A DNA stretch of 64,000 nt from an uncultured Porphyromonadaceae bacterium. GTDB taxonomy: Bacteria > Bacteroidota > Bacteroidia > Bacteroidales > Muribaculaceae. Below, piece by piece: positions 41,194-50,245 of the stretch. Location of the stretch: positions 45,707 through 109,706 of the forward strand of contig CAMWVQ010000003.1 of NCBI GenBank assembly GCA_947177635.1, given 5' to 3'. The translations under genes were made by a program, and so were the position numbers. The notes below the pieces were generated by a model. The model searched no databases. It saw only the letters and a list, made by a program, of their open reading frames with translations, and was not told the origin of the DNA. Positions within the stretch are counted from its first letter, which is position 1; every line of letters starts with the position of its first letter.

Positions 41194-42987
41194 ATGGGTT
41201 TCTTCGACATGATGAAAAGGGCGATGGGATTCTCCCCCGCCGACGATGACGAACTGGAGGTGGAGGGCATTGACGCCACCGTCACCCCTTTGCGCCAGAG
41301 GGCGCTCCCTGCCGCAGATGGGGAGCGCGACAAGGCCGCTGATTCCGCCGAAGGTGAGCCGGAGAGCGCCGCCGCCGGAGAGGAGTGTCGCCCGGCCGAA
41401 GCCGAGCAGCGTCCCGATGCCTCGATGATTTTCGAAGGGGTGGTAGGGATGTTCAACGAGGCCCTTCCCGCATTCCTGCGCGACAGCGTTGATCCGGAGA
41501 AACAACGCCGGCTGTTGTATGAGGCCCTTGACGGCTCAGTCAAGGGATACTTCGAGCATCTTGAGAAGAATGTGGAGCGCAGGCTCCACACCCGTTACCA
41601 GGCGGAGAGCCGCAATCTGCAGGAGCAGATAGAGGAGCTGCGCCGCAAGGCACGCAAGGAGGAGGAGGGGAACTCCAACGCCAAGAACCTGCAACTGAGT
41701 GCCGAACGTCAGAAGCGCGCCCTGTCAGAGCGCGTCCATGAGCTTGAGAAACAGCTCGCGTCTGTCGAGGCCGAGAATGAACAATACATACTTGAGAACA
41801 AGTCGATGGCCAACAAGCTCCGTATGGCATCCCTGGCTGACCGGGATGTCGACGCGGCGGCCCATATCGAGGAGGCCGACCGCAAGGTGGCCGAGGCGGA
41901 AGGACGCCTTGCCGCCGCGCAGGAGGCTCTGAAACTCTCCGAGGCGAGAATCGCAGAGCTGTCTGCGGCCGCGGCCGAAGCGTCGGAGGCTGCGGCGGTT
42001 GCCGGTGACGCTGCCGACTCAGCCCGGGTGGCCGAACTTGAGATGGAGGTCGCCACCCTGCGCGACAGCCTTGAGCAGGCAAAGGCCAAGGATGAGCTGA
42101 GCCGTGCCATGGTCAACGACCTCAACACACGTGCCGCCGAGGCCCGACGCGTCGCCTCGGAGAAGGAGGAGCAGGCTGCCGCGATGCAGGCTGACCTCAG
42201 CAGCCTCAATGAGCAGCTTGCGCTGATGACTGCCCGCCTGTCGAAAGCCCAGGATGACCTTAAGGTTGTCAGGGAGGTGCAGGAGCAGGTGGCCAGGCTT
42301 GAGGAGAGCCAGAGGGTGAATGACGCCGCCATCCGCCGCCAGAAGGATGAGCTGATGGAGAAGGATGAACTCATAAGGATAAAGGATGCCGACCTGCTGA
42401 CCAAGAACGCCACCCTGCGTATAAAGGATGAGACGATACGTCGCCTTGAAGACCAGACCGACTCACTGAGGAAGTCGGTGGAGACGGCGCAGTTCGAGAA
42501 GACCCAGGCCGAGAGCGCGTTGCGTTCGGAAATCGAACGCCTGAAAACCCTCAAGGGGATAAGCACCGCAGCCGACACGGCTGTCGCTGTCGTTCCCCCC
42601 GAAGTGGTGACTGAGATTCCTGTCATTCCGGTCTCGGAGGGTGACAGCCTTGACCTGACCCTTGACTTGCCCGAACTTGTGACCCCGCAGATGGAGGTGG
42701 TGACACCCCCGAAACCCCGCCGGGGGCGTCCCCCGAAACCCCGTCAGGAGGTGCCGGAGGCTCCCCCCGTCGTGAATAAGGAGGAGAAAACCGCGAAGGA
42801 GGCCGACGACAGCGATTTCTCGCTGCTCGACAGCACCGACTGGCTCATCGCGACTCCGGCGCCCGAACCGCCAAAGCCTAAGCGTCAGCGCAAGCAGAAG
42901 GCAGAGTCGGCCGATGACGCCTTCGGCTACAAGGAACCCGCACGGCAGGAACCGCCCGACAATCCGGCTCAGATGTTACTCTGGTAA
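41194..42987 (+). CDS. Coiled-coil protein with AT-hook-like and clamp-binding-like motifs
   Basis: A 597-residue protein starting MGFFDMMKRAMGFSPADDD; the frame from 41125 is probably untranslated. Residues about 105-150 are a folded-looking helical region (FLRDSVDPEKQRRLLYEALDGSVKGYFEHLEKNVERR). About 155-460 is an almost continuous coiled coil rich in Glu, Lys and Ala. A Pro-rich segment near 505-515 contains RRGRPPKPR, an AT-hook-like core. The last residues, AQMLLW, resemble a sliding-clamp-binding pentapeptide (Q-x-x-L-W/F). The features suggest a nucleoid or replication-associated role, but the family is not recognised. Confidence 0.6.
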   Translation: MGFFDMMKRAMGFSPADDDELEVEGIDATVTPLRQRALPAADGERDKAADSAEGEPESAAAGEECRPAEAEQRPDASMIFEGVVGMFNEALPAFLRDSVDPEKQRRLLYEALDGSVKGYFEHLEKNVERRLHTRYQAESRNLQEQIEELRRKARKEEEGNSNAKNLQLSAERQKRALSERVHELEKQLASVEAENEQYILENKSMANKLRMASLADRDVDAAAHIEEADRKVAEAEGRLAAAQEALKLSEARIAELSAAAAEASEAAAVAGDAADSARVAELEMEVATLRDSLEQAKAKDELSRAMVNDLNTRAAEARRVASEKEEQAAAMQADLSSLNEQLALMTARLSKAQDDLKVVREVQEQVARLEESQRVNDAAIRRQKDELMEKDELIRIKDADLLTKNATLRIKDETIRRLEDQTDSLRKSVETAQFEKTQAESALRSEIERLKTLKGISTAADTAVAVVPPEVVTEIPVIPVSEGDSLDLTLDLPELVTPQMEVVTPPKPRRGRPPKPRQEVPEAPPVVNKEEKTAKEADDSDFSLLDSTDWLIATPAPEPPKPKRQRKQKAESADDAFGYKEPARQEPPDNPAQMLLW

Positions 42988-43008
42988 TTGAAACAAATCT
43001 TATTGAAG

Positions 43009-45234
43009 ATGAATAATTTAGCCAAAACAATCACCTGCGTGGCCGCATTCCTTTCAATGGGAGGCGGCCTCCTGTGCGCGCAGGCCAAGATAGATGTCGA
43101 GGGTATCGCAAAATATGTCTACCCCGGCAACACCCCTGAATCACCCAAGAGTTTCACCTACCTCCCCGACGGCGAGAGCTACCTTCTGCTTGGAAAGGAG
43201 GGGAAGACAATCGAACGCTACGAGACAGCGACAGGCAAACTGCTTGAGACGGTGCTGGATGTGAGCCACACCCGCGAGAACTCTGTCGCGTCGGTAGAGG
43301 ATTTCATCCTCAGCCCTGACGGCTCGAAACTTCTGCTTTACACAACCAAGACCCCCGTCTACCGTCATTCCTTCAAGGCCGACTGGCATGTGTTTGAAAT
43401 CAAACGCAACATACTGCGCCCGCTGTCTAAGCAGTTCAGGCTCCAGCAGGCGCCGCTCTTCTCGCCCGACGGCAGGATGGTTGCATTCGTGGCCGACAAC
43501 AACATCCATATCAAGAAAATCGACTACGATTCGGAGGTTGCCGTGACAAAGGACGGCGTGGTTGACAAGGTGATAAACGGCATTCCCGACTGGACATATG
43601 AGGAGGAGTTCGCCACTGACTGCTCGATGGTCTGGTCACCCGACAACTCGACCCTCTGTTTCCTCCGTTACGATGAGGAGAAGGTGCCTAAGTTCTCATT
43701 CCCCCTTTATCAGGGGTATTGTTCCCCCTCGGCCGAATACGCCCTATATCCCGGCGCATTCTCTTACAAATATCCTGTGGCCGGAGAGTCGAATTCGGTG
43801 GTCACCCTCCACAGTTACGATGTGGAGACAAGGAAAACCAAGGATATCGCGCTGGGTAACCTCCCGGTGGAATACATACCCCGCATCGCTTATGGAGGCG
43901 ACTCCTCCGAAAGACTGATGGCCGTCACCCTCAACCGCGCCCAGAACCGCATGGAGGTGTTCGCTGTCAATCCCAAATCGACCGTATCCAAGTCTGTGCT
44001 GGTCGAAGAGTCGAAGGCGTGGCTCAATCCGATGGCCTATGAGGAAATCCATTGGGGGAAGGAGAGCTTCGTCATCACATCGGAGCGTACCGGCTGGAAC
44101 CATCTATACGAGTATTCCTACGCCGGACAGCAGTTGCGCCAGATAACCTCAGGTGATTTCGATGTCACCGGCTATTACGGGGCCGACCAGCTCGGCAACA
44201 TCTATTTCCAGTCGACCGCCCAGCTCCTTGACGGGCAGGGAGACCGGGGTGCCACCAGCCGTGTGATACAGAAAATTGACAGGACAGGGAAGAAGCAGCT
44301 GCCCATCACCCCCTCGAAGGGGTGGGCGTCGGCTACATTCTCCCCTGCGATGAACTATTATGTCGTGAATTACAGCAACGAGCAGACTCCTCCGCGCCAC
44401 ACGATGTACAACACCAAGGAGAAGGAGATGAGGGTGCTGGTAGACAATGCCGGTTATGCCGCCCGCTATACCTCCCTCCCCCGAAAGGAATTCTTCACAT
44501 TCACCTCTGACGGCTATTCACTTAACGGCTACATGATCAAACCTGCCGGATTCGACGCGTCGAAGAAATATCCCGTCATAATGTGGCAGTACAGCGGCCC
44601 CGGCTCGCAGGAGGTCACTGACCGCTGGCGTATGGACTGGGACTACTATGCCGCCGCCGAACGTGGATTCGTGGTGATATGTGTCGACGGCCGTGGCACC
44701 GGTGGCCGCGGCACAGCTTTCCGCGATGTCGTCTACCGCAATCTCGGCCATTACGAGACAATCGACCAGCTTGCCGCCGCCCGTTATGCCGCGTCGCTCC
44801 CCTTTGTGGATGGCTCGCGCATCGGCATCGCGGGGTGGAGCTACGGCGGATATGAAACCCTGATGGCGGTTTCTGACCCGGCTGCCCCCTTCAAGGCCGC
44901 CGTCGCCATCGCCCCTGTCACCTCCTGGCGTTACTACGACACGGTGTATGCCGAGCGTTACATGCTCACCCCTGGGGAGAATGAGGAGGGTTACCGCGCG
45001 AGTGCCCCGATTGAGCGTGTCGACAATGTGGAGTGTTCGCTGCTGATGATGCACGGCACCGCCGACGACAACGTGCATCTCTCGAACACAATCGAGTATG
45101 TCAGCCGACTGCAGGAATCAGGGCGCGTTTGTGACATGCTGCTCTTCCCCAATATGAACCATTCGATAAACGGCTGTGACGCCAGGGCGCTGGTTTATGG
45201 TCGTATGGTCGAATACTTCGTCAGGAATCTTTGA
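43009..45234 (+). CDS. Dipeptidyl peptidase IV-like serine peptidase (S9)
   Basis: Secreted prolyl-dipeptidyl peptidase of family S9. From ATG 43009 it has 741 residues with a signal peptide (MNNLAKTITCVAAFLSMGGGLLCA). A DPPIV N-terminal propeller (about 80-480, including PDWTYEEEFA with the substrate-binding Glu pair) precedes the alpha/beta hydrolase domain. Catalytic Ser lies in GWSYGGYE, Asp in GTADDNVH and His in NMNHSI. It is 21 bases after the coiled-coil gene. Gut Bacteroidales DPPIV enzymes digest Pro-rich peptides. Confidence 0.94.
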   Translation: MNNLAKTITCVAAFLSMGGGLLCAQAKIDVEGIAKYVYPGNTPESPKSFTYLPDGESYLLLGKEGKTIERYETATGKLLETVLDVSHTRENSVASVEDFILSPDGSKLLLYTTKTPVYRHSFKADWHVFEIKRNILRPLSKQFRLQQAPLFSPDGRMVAFVADNNIHIKKIDYDSEVAVTKDGVVDKVINGIPDWTYEEEFATDCSMVWSPDNSTLCFLRYDEEKVPKFSFPLYQGYCSPSAEYALYPGAFSYKYPVAGESNSVVTLHSYDVETRKTKDIALGNLPVEYIPRIAYGGDSSERLMAVTLNRAQNRMEVFAVNPKSTVSKSVLVEESKAWLNPMAYEEIHWGKESFVITSERTGWNHLYEYSYAGQQLRQITSGDFDVTGYYGADQLGNIYFQSTAQLLDGQGDRGATSRVIQKIDRTGKKQLPITPSKGWASATFSPAMNYYVVNYSNEQTPPRHTMYNTKEKEMRVLVDNAGYAARYTSLPRKEFFTFTSDGYSLNGYMIKPAGFDASKKYPVIMWQYSGPGSQEVTDRWRMDWDYYAAAERGFVVICVDGRGTGGRGTAFRDVVYRNLGHYETIDQLAAARYAASLPFVDGSRIGIAGWSYGGYETLMAVSDPAAPFKAAVAIAPVTSWRYYDTVYAERYMLTPGENEEGYRASAPIERVDNVECSLLMMHGTADDNVHLSNTIEYVSRLQESGRVCDMLLFPNMNHSINGCDARALVYGRMVEYFVRNL

Positions 45235-45383
45235 CTGTAATCTGACTGTCACCATAATAATGATGGAAACGCGTTACGTCGCGGTTACATGTTAAACGTT
45301 CCGGCGATTTCGTGTGTTAATGATTCCGGATGTGGTCATTCCGGCGACGTAGTATAACAGAACAGAAGAGATCAACAATAGAT

Positions 45384-46751
45384 ATGTTCCATTCCCATCA
45401 ACGCAGAGAAGGATTGAGTGCCGCCATATTCGGCTTATGGCGCAACTGGACGATAGCCATAGGATTTCTGGCAGTGCTGTCGTTTGTCTCGCCGCTGATA
45501 AGCCAGGTGTGGCTTGCCCCGGTCTGCGCAGTGCTGTTTCTTGCCTTGCAGGTTGTCAGGGCCGCGATGAACAACCAGACAGTACCGGTATGCTCGCGCC
45601 TTTACAAGGAGGTGTCGGTCATAATCCTGGTCATCACATGTGTAGTGCTTGTGAGGTATTTCATCACCGGCGGTGATGGCTCGTTTGAGCTGACCGGCCA
45701 GCCTGTCAACAGCAAAGGCCCGTTGCTGGGAATCCTGATAAGTGCCCCGGTCACCGCCCTCGTGACGGCGTTTTTCCTTCTGCAGAGGAGAGAGCCGCTG
45801 GTTTGCCAGCTCTGCCATCTGCGTTACGGCAATGTGGTGAAGAACGGGTTCATAGGCATGCTGTATCAGCGTGAGTGGCGTTACCAGACCCGCCTGCTGA
45901 TGGTGCTGTCGCTCATCCTGACCGTCGTTGACTGGACTTACTACCTTTGCCATTACATCAATGTCAACCTCAACCGGGCCGATTATTTCTTCTTCCTCTG
46001 GCTCCCGCTGTCGTTGTATGTGATTTCGCTGCTTTACCTCGGCTGGCGTTACTACTCGCTGTGGGTGTTCTATTGCCATAACGACGAGGGGCATCTGGTT
46101 GAGAACCCGAGTTCGACCACTGTCAGGTTCCTTGTGATATGTGACGACAAGGTGTTGCTCGACATCCGCCGCACAGACAAGTTCTTCAACAACGGGGTTG
46201 TGATAAAGCAGTTCGACACCCCCGCCGTGGCCACGCTTCCTTACCAGGAACGTTACGACGCCGGACGTGCCGCTGAGCTGTTCAGGCAGATTTCAGGTAT
46301 CCGCGACGCGGAGATAAGGCCTATGTATGACAGCCCTGACAATGTGACTTACCGCAACATATTCCATTTCTTCGCGTTCATAGGCAACCCTGATGAAATC
46401 ACCGAGTCGAAGATTCAGGGGGAATGGTTCTCGCTTGGCGAGTTGCGACAGCTGATGAACCAGCACCTCACGGGCAATGACTTCAATTCGGAGATGGCGC
46501 GCATATACCGCATAGCCATGGCCTGGAAGACATACGACCGGGAGGGGCGCCGTCTCTACAAGTTCAAGCATTACCGCCCGACCTTCCGCATCAAGGACAT
46601 CCGTAACTGGGAGGTGGATTACAACGACGGCCACTGGCTGACAGTCGGACGTCTCAATGAAGACAGCCACTTGTTCAGGCTTCGCCGTTTCCTTAAAAGG
46701 CTGGAGGATAAAATCCGTCGCCACACCCCGATGACAAACCTTTTCACCTGA
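45384..46751 (+). CDS. Polytopic membrane protein with C-terminal soluble domain, function unknown
   Basis: A 455-residue protein from ATG 45384 (MFHSHQRREG). About five or six membrane spans lie between residues 20 and 235 (for example WTIAIGFLAVLSFVSPLI, ILISAPVTALVTAFFLL, LMVLSLILTVVDWTYYL). A soluble domain follows (about 255-400), in which LVICDDKVLLDIRRTDKFFNNGVVIKQF and YRNIFHFFAFIG give a weak impression of a Nudix-like fold. The canonical Nudix box is not seen. A basic tail ends the protein. The gene precedes miaA by six bases. No family can be named with confidence. Confidence 0.6.
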   Translation: MFHSHQRREGLSAAIFGLWRNWTIAIGFLAVLSFVSPLISQVWLAPVCAVLFLALQVVRAAMNNQTVPVCSRLYKEVSVIILVITCVVLVRYFITGGDGSFELTGQPVNSKGPLLGILISAPVTALVTAFFLLQRREPLVCQLCHLRYGNVVKNGFIGMLYQREWRYQTRLLMVLSLILTVVDWTYYLCHYINVNLNRADYFFFLWLPLSLYVISLLYLGWRYYSLWVFYCHNDEGHLVENPSSTTVRFLVICDDKVLLDIRRTDKFFNNGVVIKQFDTPAVATLPYQERYDAGRAAELFRQISGIRDAEIRPMYDSPDNVTYRNIFHFFAFIGNPDEITESKIQGEWFSLGELRQLMNQHLTGNDFNSEMARIYRIAMAWKTYDREGRRLYKFKHYRPTFRIKDIRNWEVDYNDGHWLTVGRLNEDSHLFRLRRFLKRLEDKIRRHTPMTNLFT

Positions 46752-46757
46752 AAACAT

Positions 46758-47696
46758 ATGGCAGACGCTGAAAATATTGAGCGCCCGATTCTTGCTGTTG
46801 TGGGGCCTACGGCCTCCGGCAAGACCGGATATGCCGTGGCCGTGGCCCGTCTCGGCGACGGGGAGATAATCAGCGGCGACTCCCGCCAGGTCTACCGAGG
46901 CATGGATATCGGCACCGGCAAAGATCTCGGGGAATACGGCGAGGTGAGGTGCCATCTGCTCGATGTCGCCGAGGCAGGCGATAAATACAACCTCTTCCAG
47001 TATCTCAGGGACGCAGGAGAGGCTGTGGCGGACATATCCAGCCGGGGGAAGTTGCCGGTATTGTGTGGCGGCAGCGGCCTGTATGTCGAGTCTTTGCTCA
47101 AAGGGCTGAAGTTGCCCCCTGTCCCGGAGAATCCGGAATTGAGGGCTTCGCTTGCCGGAAAGTCGCTCGCCGAGCTTACGGGGATTCTGTCAGGAATGAA
47201 GACCCTCCATAACACCACCGATGTCGACAGCTGTCAGCGCGCAATCCGGGCCATCGAGATTGAGGAATATTACCTCGCTCACCCTGAGGAGGCGAAGGAC
47301 GCGCGGGAGGCGACTCCCCGCCGTGCCACAATCATAGGGGTGGATGTCGACCGTGAGGTGAGGCGCGAACGTATCTCCCGCCGTCTTGACGCGAGACTTG
47401 AGGAGGGGATGGTCGACGAGGTCAGAAGACTGCTTGACGGCGGAGTCGCCCCCGAAGACCTCATTTATTATGGACTGGAATATAAGTTCGTGACCGAATA
47501 CCTTGTCGGGAAGACCTCCTATTCAGAGATGAGGCGTCTGCTTGAGATAGCTATACACCAGTTCGCGAAACGACAGATGACCTGGTTCAGGGGTGCCGAG
47601 CGCCGCGGACTTCACATTCATTGGCTGTCAGGCGGCTTGCCTCGGGAGGAATTTGCCCGGCAGGCAATCGAAATATACCGGAGTGAACAGGGATGA
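46758..47696 (+). CDS. miaA: tRNA dimethylallyltransferase
   Basis: Adds an isopentenyl group to adenosine 37 of tRNAs that read codons starting with U. Of 312 residues, the P-loop is VVGPTASGKTGYA, followed by ISGDSRQVYRGMDIGTGK, LCGGSGLYVESLLKG and the C-terminal YKFVTEYLVGK and QFAKRQMTWFRG segments. Length and motifs are normal. Its stop overlaps the next ATG by four bases. Confidence 0.96.
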   Translation: MADAENIERPILAVVGPTASGKTGYAVAVARLGDGEIISGDSRQVYRGMDIGTGKDLGEYGEVRCHLLDVAEAGDKYNLFQYLRDAGEAVADISSRGKLPVLCGGSGLYVESLLKGLKLPPVPENPELRASLAGKSLAELTGILSGMKTLHNTTDVDSCQRAIRAIEIEEYYLAHPEEAKDAREATPRRATIIGVDVDREVRRERISRRLDARLEEGMVDEVRRLLDGGVAPEDLIYYGLEYKFVTEYLVGKTSYSEMRRLLEIAIHQFAKRQMTWFRGAERRGLHIHWLSGGLPREEFARQAIEIYRSEQG

Positions 47697-48682
47697 GAAT
47701 AGGCCGGATGCTTAGAATGTTGGTTCTCCTGATGATTGTGTGCTGGTCGTCGGAGGATGTTTTTTGCGCAGTCGGTCGTCTTGTCGAAGGAGGGGTGACG
47801 CTTGAAAGTGGGGAGACAAGGGGATGGAGCCTCGGCGGAACTGTTTTGTCTGACGTTGAATTCCGTGGAAAATTCCTCAAAGGAGATGTCGGAGATGGTA
47901 AAGGTTGGGAGATATCGTTATGTGACAGCCGGGGGGATACAGTCGCCAGAGTGAATGTTGGCAGGCGCGGTGTGTCGTATGATGAAATCGCCAACGGGCA
48001 GAACGAAGTCGTTCTCACAATCAGGGATTATGGAGAGGAAACCGGTATTGGAATAGGGGAGAGGGAAGTTGGCAGACGTGTTGTAGGCGGGGATGCTGTC
48101 TCGGTGTCGATGATGGCGACCACAGACGGGACGGCCGAGATTTGGTGTGGCGACACCAAACTTGAATCGATAGGGTTAATATATGTCGGCAATGGGGTGA
48201 CATCCGTCTCGGTCAAGGCGACAGGCCCGGTGGAAATCGTGTCGGTGAATATCAAGGAAGAGGCTACAGAGACCGTGAGGGAGATGACCCTTTGGAACGA
48301 AAATTCGCTGATTGAGCGTTTTGCCTCTACCACCGACCACCGCGAGGGTTTCTATGACTATCTCGACTGTGATATGGACACGGAGCGTTGCCGTCTTGGC
48401 GGACGTTACAGGCTGGCGGTGGTCAATGACGGAAAGGGTGGCTATGACCTGGTTTATATCTCAGGTGCGGAGGAGAACAGCCGTGAGTGGGAGACCGGGA
48501 TGCTGAAAGGAAAACTGACCCCTACTTTGTTTCAGAACCATTATAACCTGTCGTGGCTTGATTCCGGGTTCGCCGATGATATGGAGGAGCTTTGGGGGAT
48601 GCTCGACGGAACGTTGCTGTCGTTAAGCTTTCCGAGGGAGAGAACCACTGTCAGGTTCAGCCGTTCGCGCCAGGGCCGGTGA
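47693..48682 (+). CDS. Secreted protein of unknown function
   Basis: A 329-residue protein starting within the miaA stop (ATGA overlap) with a probable signal peptide (MRIGRMLRMLVLLMIVCWSS, cleavage near FCA-V). The rest is predicted beta-rich, with many short strands ending in Gly or Asn, and no catalytic motif was recognised. Its last 26 bases overlap the convergent PepSY-like gene. Translational coupling suggests co-expression with miaA but no functional link is evident. Confidence 0.7.
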   Translation: MRIGRMLRMLVLLMIVCWSSEDVFCAVGRLVEGGVTLESGETRGWSLGGTVLSDVEFRGKFLKGDVGDGKGWEISLCDSRGDTVARVNVGRRGVSYDEIANGQNEVVLTIRDYGEETGIGIGEREVGRRVVGGDAVSVSMMATTDGTAEIWCGDTKLESIGLIYVGNGVTSVSVKATGPVEIVSVNIKEEATETVREMTLWNENSLIERFASTTDHREGFYDYLDCDMDTERCRLGGRYRLAVVNDGKGGYDLVYISGAEENSREWETGMLKGKLTPTLFQNHYNLSWLDSGFADDMEELWGMLDGTLLSLSFPRERTTVRFSRSRQGR

Positions 48683-49133
48683 CAACCGGCTGTATATCTC
48701 CGGTGGCGGTGTTGTAGGATATTATGTAATCGTGGAACGTCACCGTGTAGACTCCGGCGTTGCGTGTGACGGCGTAGACCTCCCCGAGATTGTCGGTTGT
48801 GACAATGTAGTCGTAAAGGGCTGACGGGAACTGGTCGAAAAGGAATTGTTGCGGGATGGGGCTGCCGTTCCCCTCCACTGTCGTCCATGCAAGTGACGGG
48901 TTGAAGACAAGTGATGCGGAGTTGTCGAGATTGACAGTGTATGTGCCGGCCGATTCGCTGAACCCCGATACCCCTTGTCCGGGGAAATACTGGCTGATGA
49001 ACTGCTGAATCTCGCGTGGGAGGTCGTTGAAGTCGTTGTCGCCGCAGGAGGTGGTGGCGGCGACCCCGAGGAATACGGCTGTCAGTGAGGCAAGGAGTTT
49101 TATCCTCTTGATGAATGATACGGTTAAGGCCAT
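48657..49133 (-). CDS. PepSY-like (DUF2874-type) lipoprotein
   Basis: A 158-residue protein with a lipoprotein signal (FLGVAATTSC, cysteine near residue 30). Two short repeats of the PepSY-like kind follow: LPREIQQFISQYFPGQGVSGFSE... and PQQFLFDQFPSALYDYIVTTD. Such proteins are periplasmic or surface-exposed in Bacteroidetes and are thought to inhibit or bind other proteins. The 3' end overlaps the convergent gene on the other strand. Confidence 0.75.
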   Translation of the reverse strand: MALTVSFIKRIKLLASLTAVFLGVAATTSCGDNDFNDLPREIQQFISQYFPGQGVSGFSESAGTYTVNLDNSASLVFNPSLAWTTVEGNGSPIPQQFLFDQFPSALYDYIVTTDNLGEVYAVTRNAGVYTVTFHDYIISYNTATGDIQPVVTGPGANG

Positions 49134-49205
49134 AAGTCGAAACGTTTTTTGTTATTCAACGTCGGCTTATGGCCTATTGTTCGTTTTGAGAAGCTCCCGG
49201 TTGAA

Positions 49206-50150
49206 TCAGAAATACCAGGGATGGTTTCGCAAGGAGAGGGTTGTGGCGGTCTCGGGGCCGATGCGGCGCACGGCAATCAGGCCGGGGTTCTCATAGTCGG
49301 GAGCTGCGGGGTCGAGCGAGCTGACCCTGACACGGGCCGAGGAGTGGATGTAGGCCGCCCCTCCGGTGGAGATGGCTACATGGGTTATGCGTCCGGTCTT
49401 GACATTCCCGAAAAACAATAGGTCTCCGGCCCGGAATGATGATGGGTCGGTCTTGTCTACCGGAGTACCTACCTTGACCTGCTGTGAGGCGTCTCTGGGG
49501 AGCATCACCCCTTGGCGGTAGGCGCATATCTGGGTCAGGCCCGAGCAGTCCATACCCTTGGTGGAGGTGCCCCCCCAGACATACGGCGCACCCATCATCC
49601 TTGCGGCATATTCCGGCATACGGGCAGGTTCCCATTCCTGTGAGGCCCATTCCCCGATGGGGATGAGGAGAGAGTCTGGGAGGAATCCGGTTCGTCCGTC
49701 GGGAAGAGAAACGGCTGTCAGTCCATCCTGACTTTCTCCGGGGAGGATGCTGAGTATCGAACCGCTGACAAGGTCTGTCAGACGGCTCGACTCGGGGGCG
49801 GATGAGGGGTAGGCCATCGCGTAGACGGTCCGGTCTGTCATCACCACAGCCCTGGAGGAGGAACGCCACAGTTGCATCTCTGTGTCGTCCAGCCCCTGCA
49901 GGGTGTTGTTCCTGACATATCCCGCGTAACCTTCAGGGGTCTCCACCTTCCACCAGTCTCCAGCCTTGCGGGTTATCTTCAGGGGGGTGCCCATGACTAC
50001 CTGCGACACCTGTTCCGAGCCGTGTCGCGGCTCGCTGCGGAGTATGGCCACAGACACTTTCGGTAATGCCCACCGTTGGGCGCAGGCTGAGATTGCCGTG
50101 GCCGATATCGCGGTGAGAAACAGCAGGAATCTGAGGGAGATGATTTTCAT
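49206..50150 (-). CDS. NlpC/P60 cell-wall hydrolase with SH3 domains
   Basis: Secreted peptidoglycan endopeptidase. ATG 50150 begins a signal peptide (MKIISLRFLLFLTAISATAISACA). Of 314 residues, about 25-185 form two SH3-like regions (WWKVETPEGYAGYV is typical). The NlpC/P60 domain runs from about 195 to 314, with catalytic Cys in KGMDCSGLTQ, His in ITHVAIST and the third polar residue (His) in YIHSSA. The domain order matches gut Bacteroides SH3-NlpC/P60 enzymes that cleave after L-Ala-D-Glu. Confidence 0.9.
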   Translation of the reverse strand: MKIISLRFLLFLTAISATAISACAQRWALPKVSVAILRSEPRHGSEQVSQVVMGTPLKITRKAGDWWKVETPEGYAGYVRNNTLQGLDDTEMQLWRSSSRAVVMTDRTVYAMAYPSSAPESSRLTDLVSGSILSILPGESQDGLTAVSLPDGRTGFLPDSLLIPIGEWASQEWEPARMPEYAARMMGAPYVWGGTSTKGMDCSGLTQICAYRQGVMLPRDASQQVKVGTPVDKTDPSSFRAGDLLFFGNVKTGRITHVAISTGGAAYIHSSARVRVSSLDPAAPDYENPGLIAVRRIGPETATTLSLRNHPWYF

Positions 50151-50245
50151 ATGAGGAATGTAAGGAGGGGATGGAAGTTGTGTGAATGATTCGTCGACAT
50201 ACAGCAAGGACGCGCTGAGGCGCGTCCCGATGCCGTATGATGCGA

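Noticed and set aside
41709..42626. 305-residue - strand frame rich in Ser and Ala
   Set aside because: Antisense shadow of the coiled-coil gene; its composition follows from the Glu/Ala-rich codons on the other strand.
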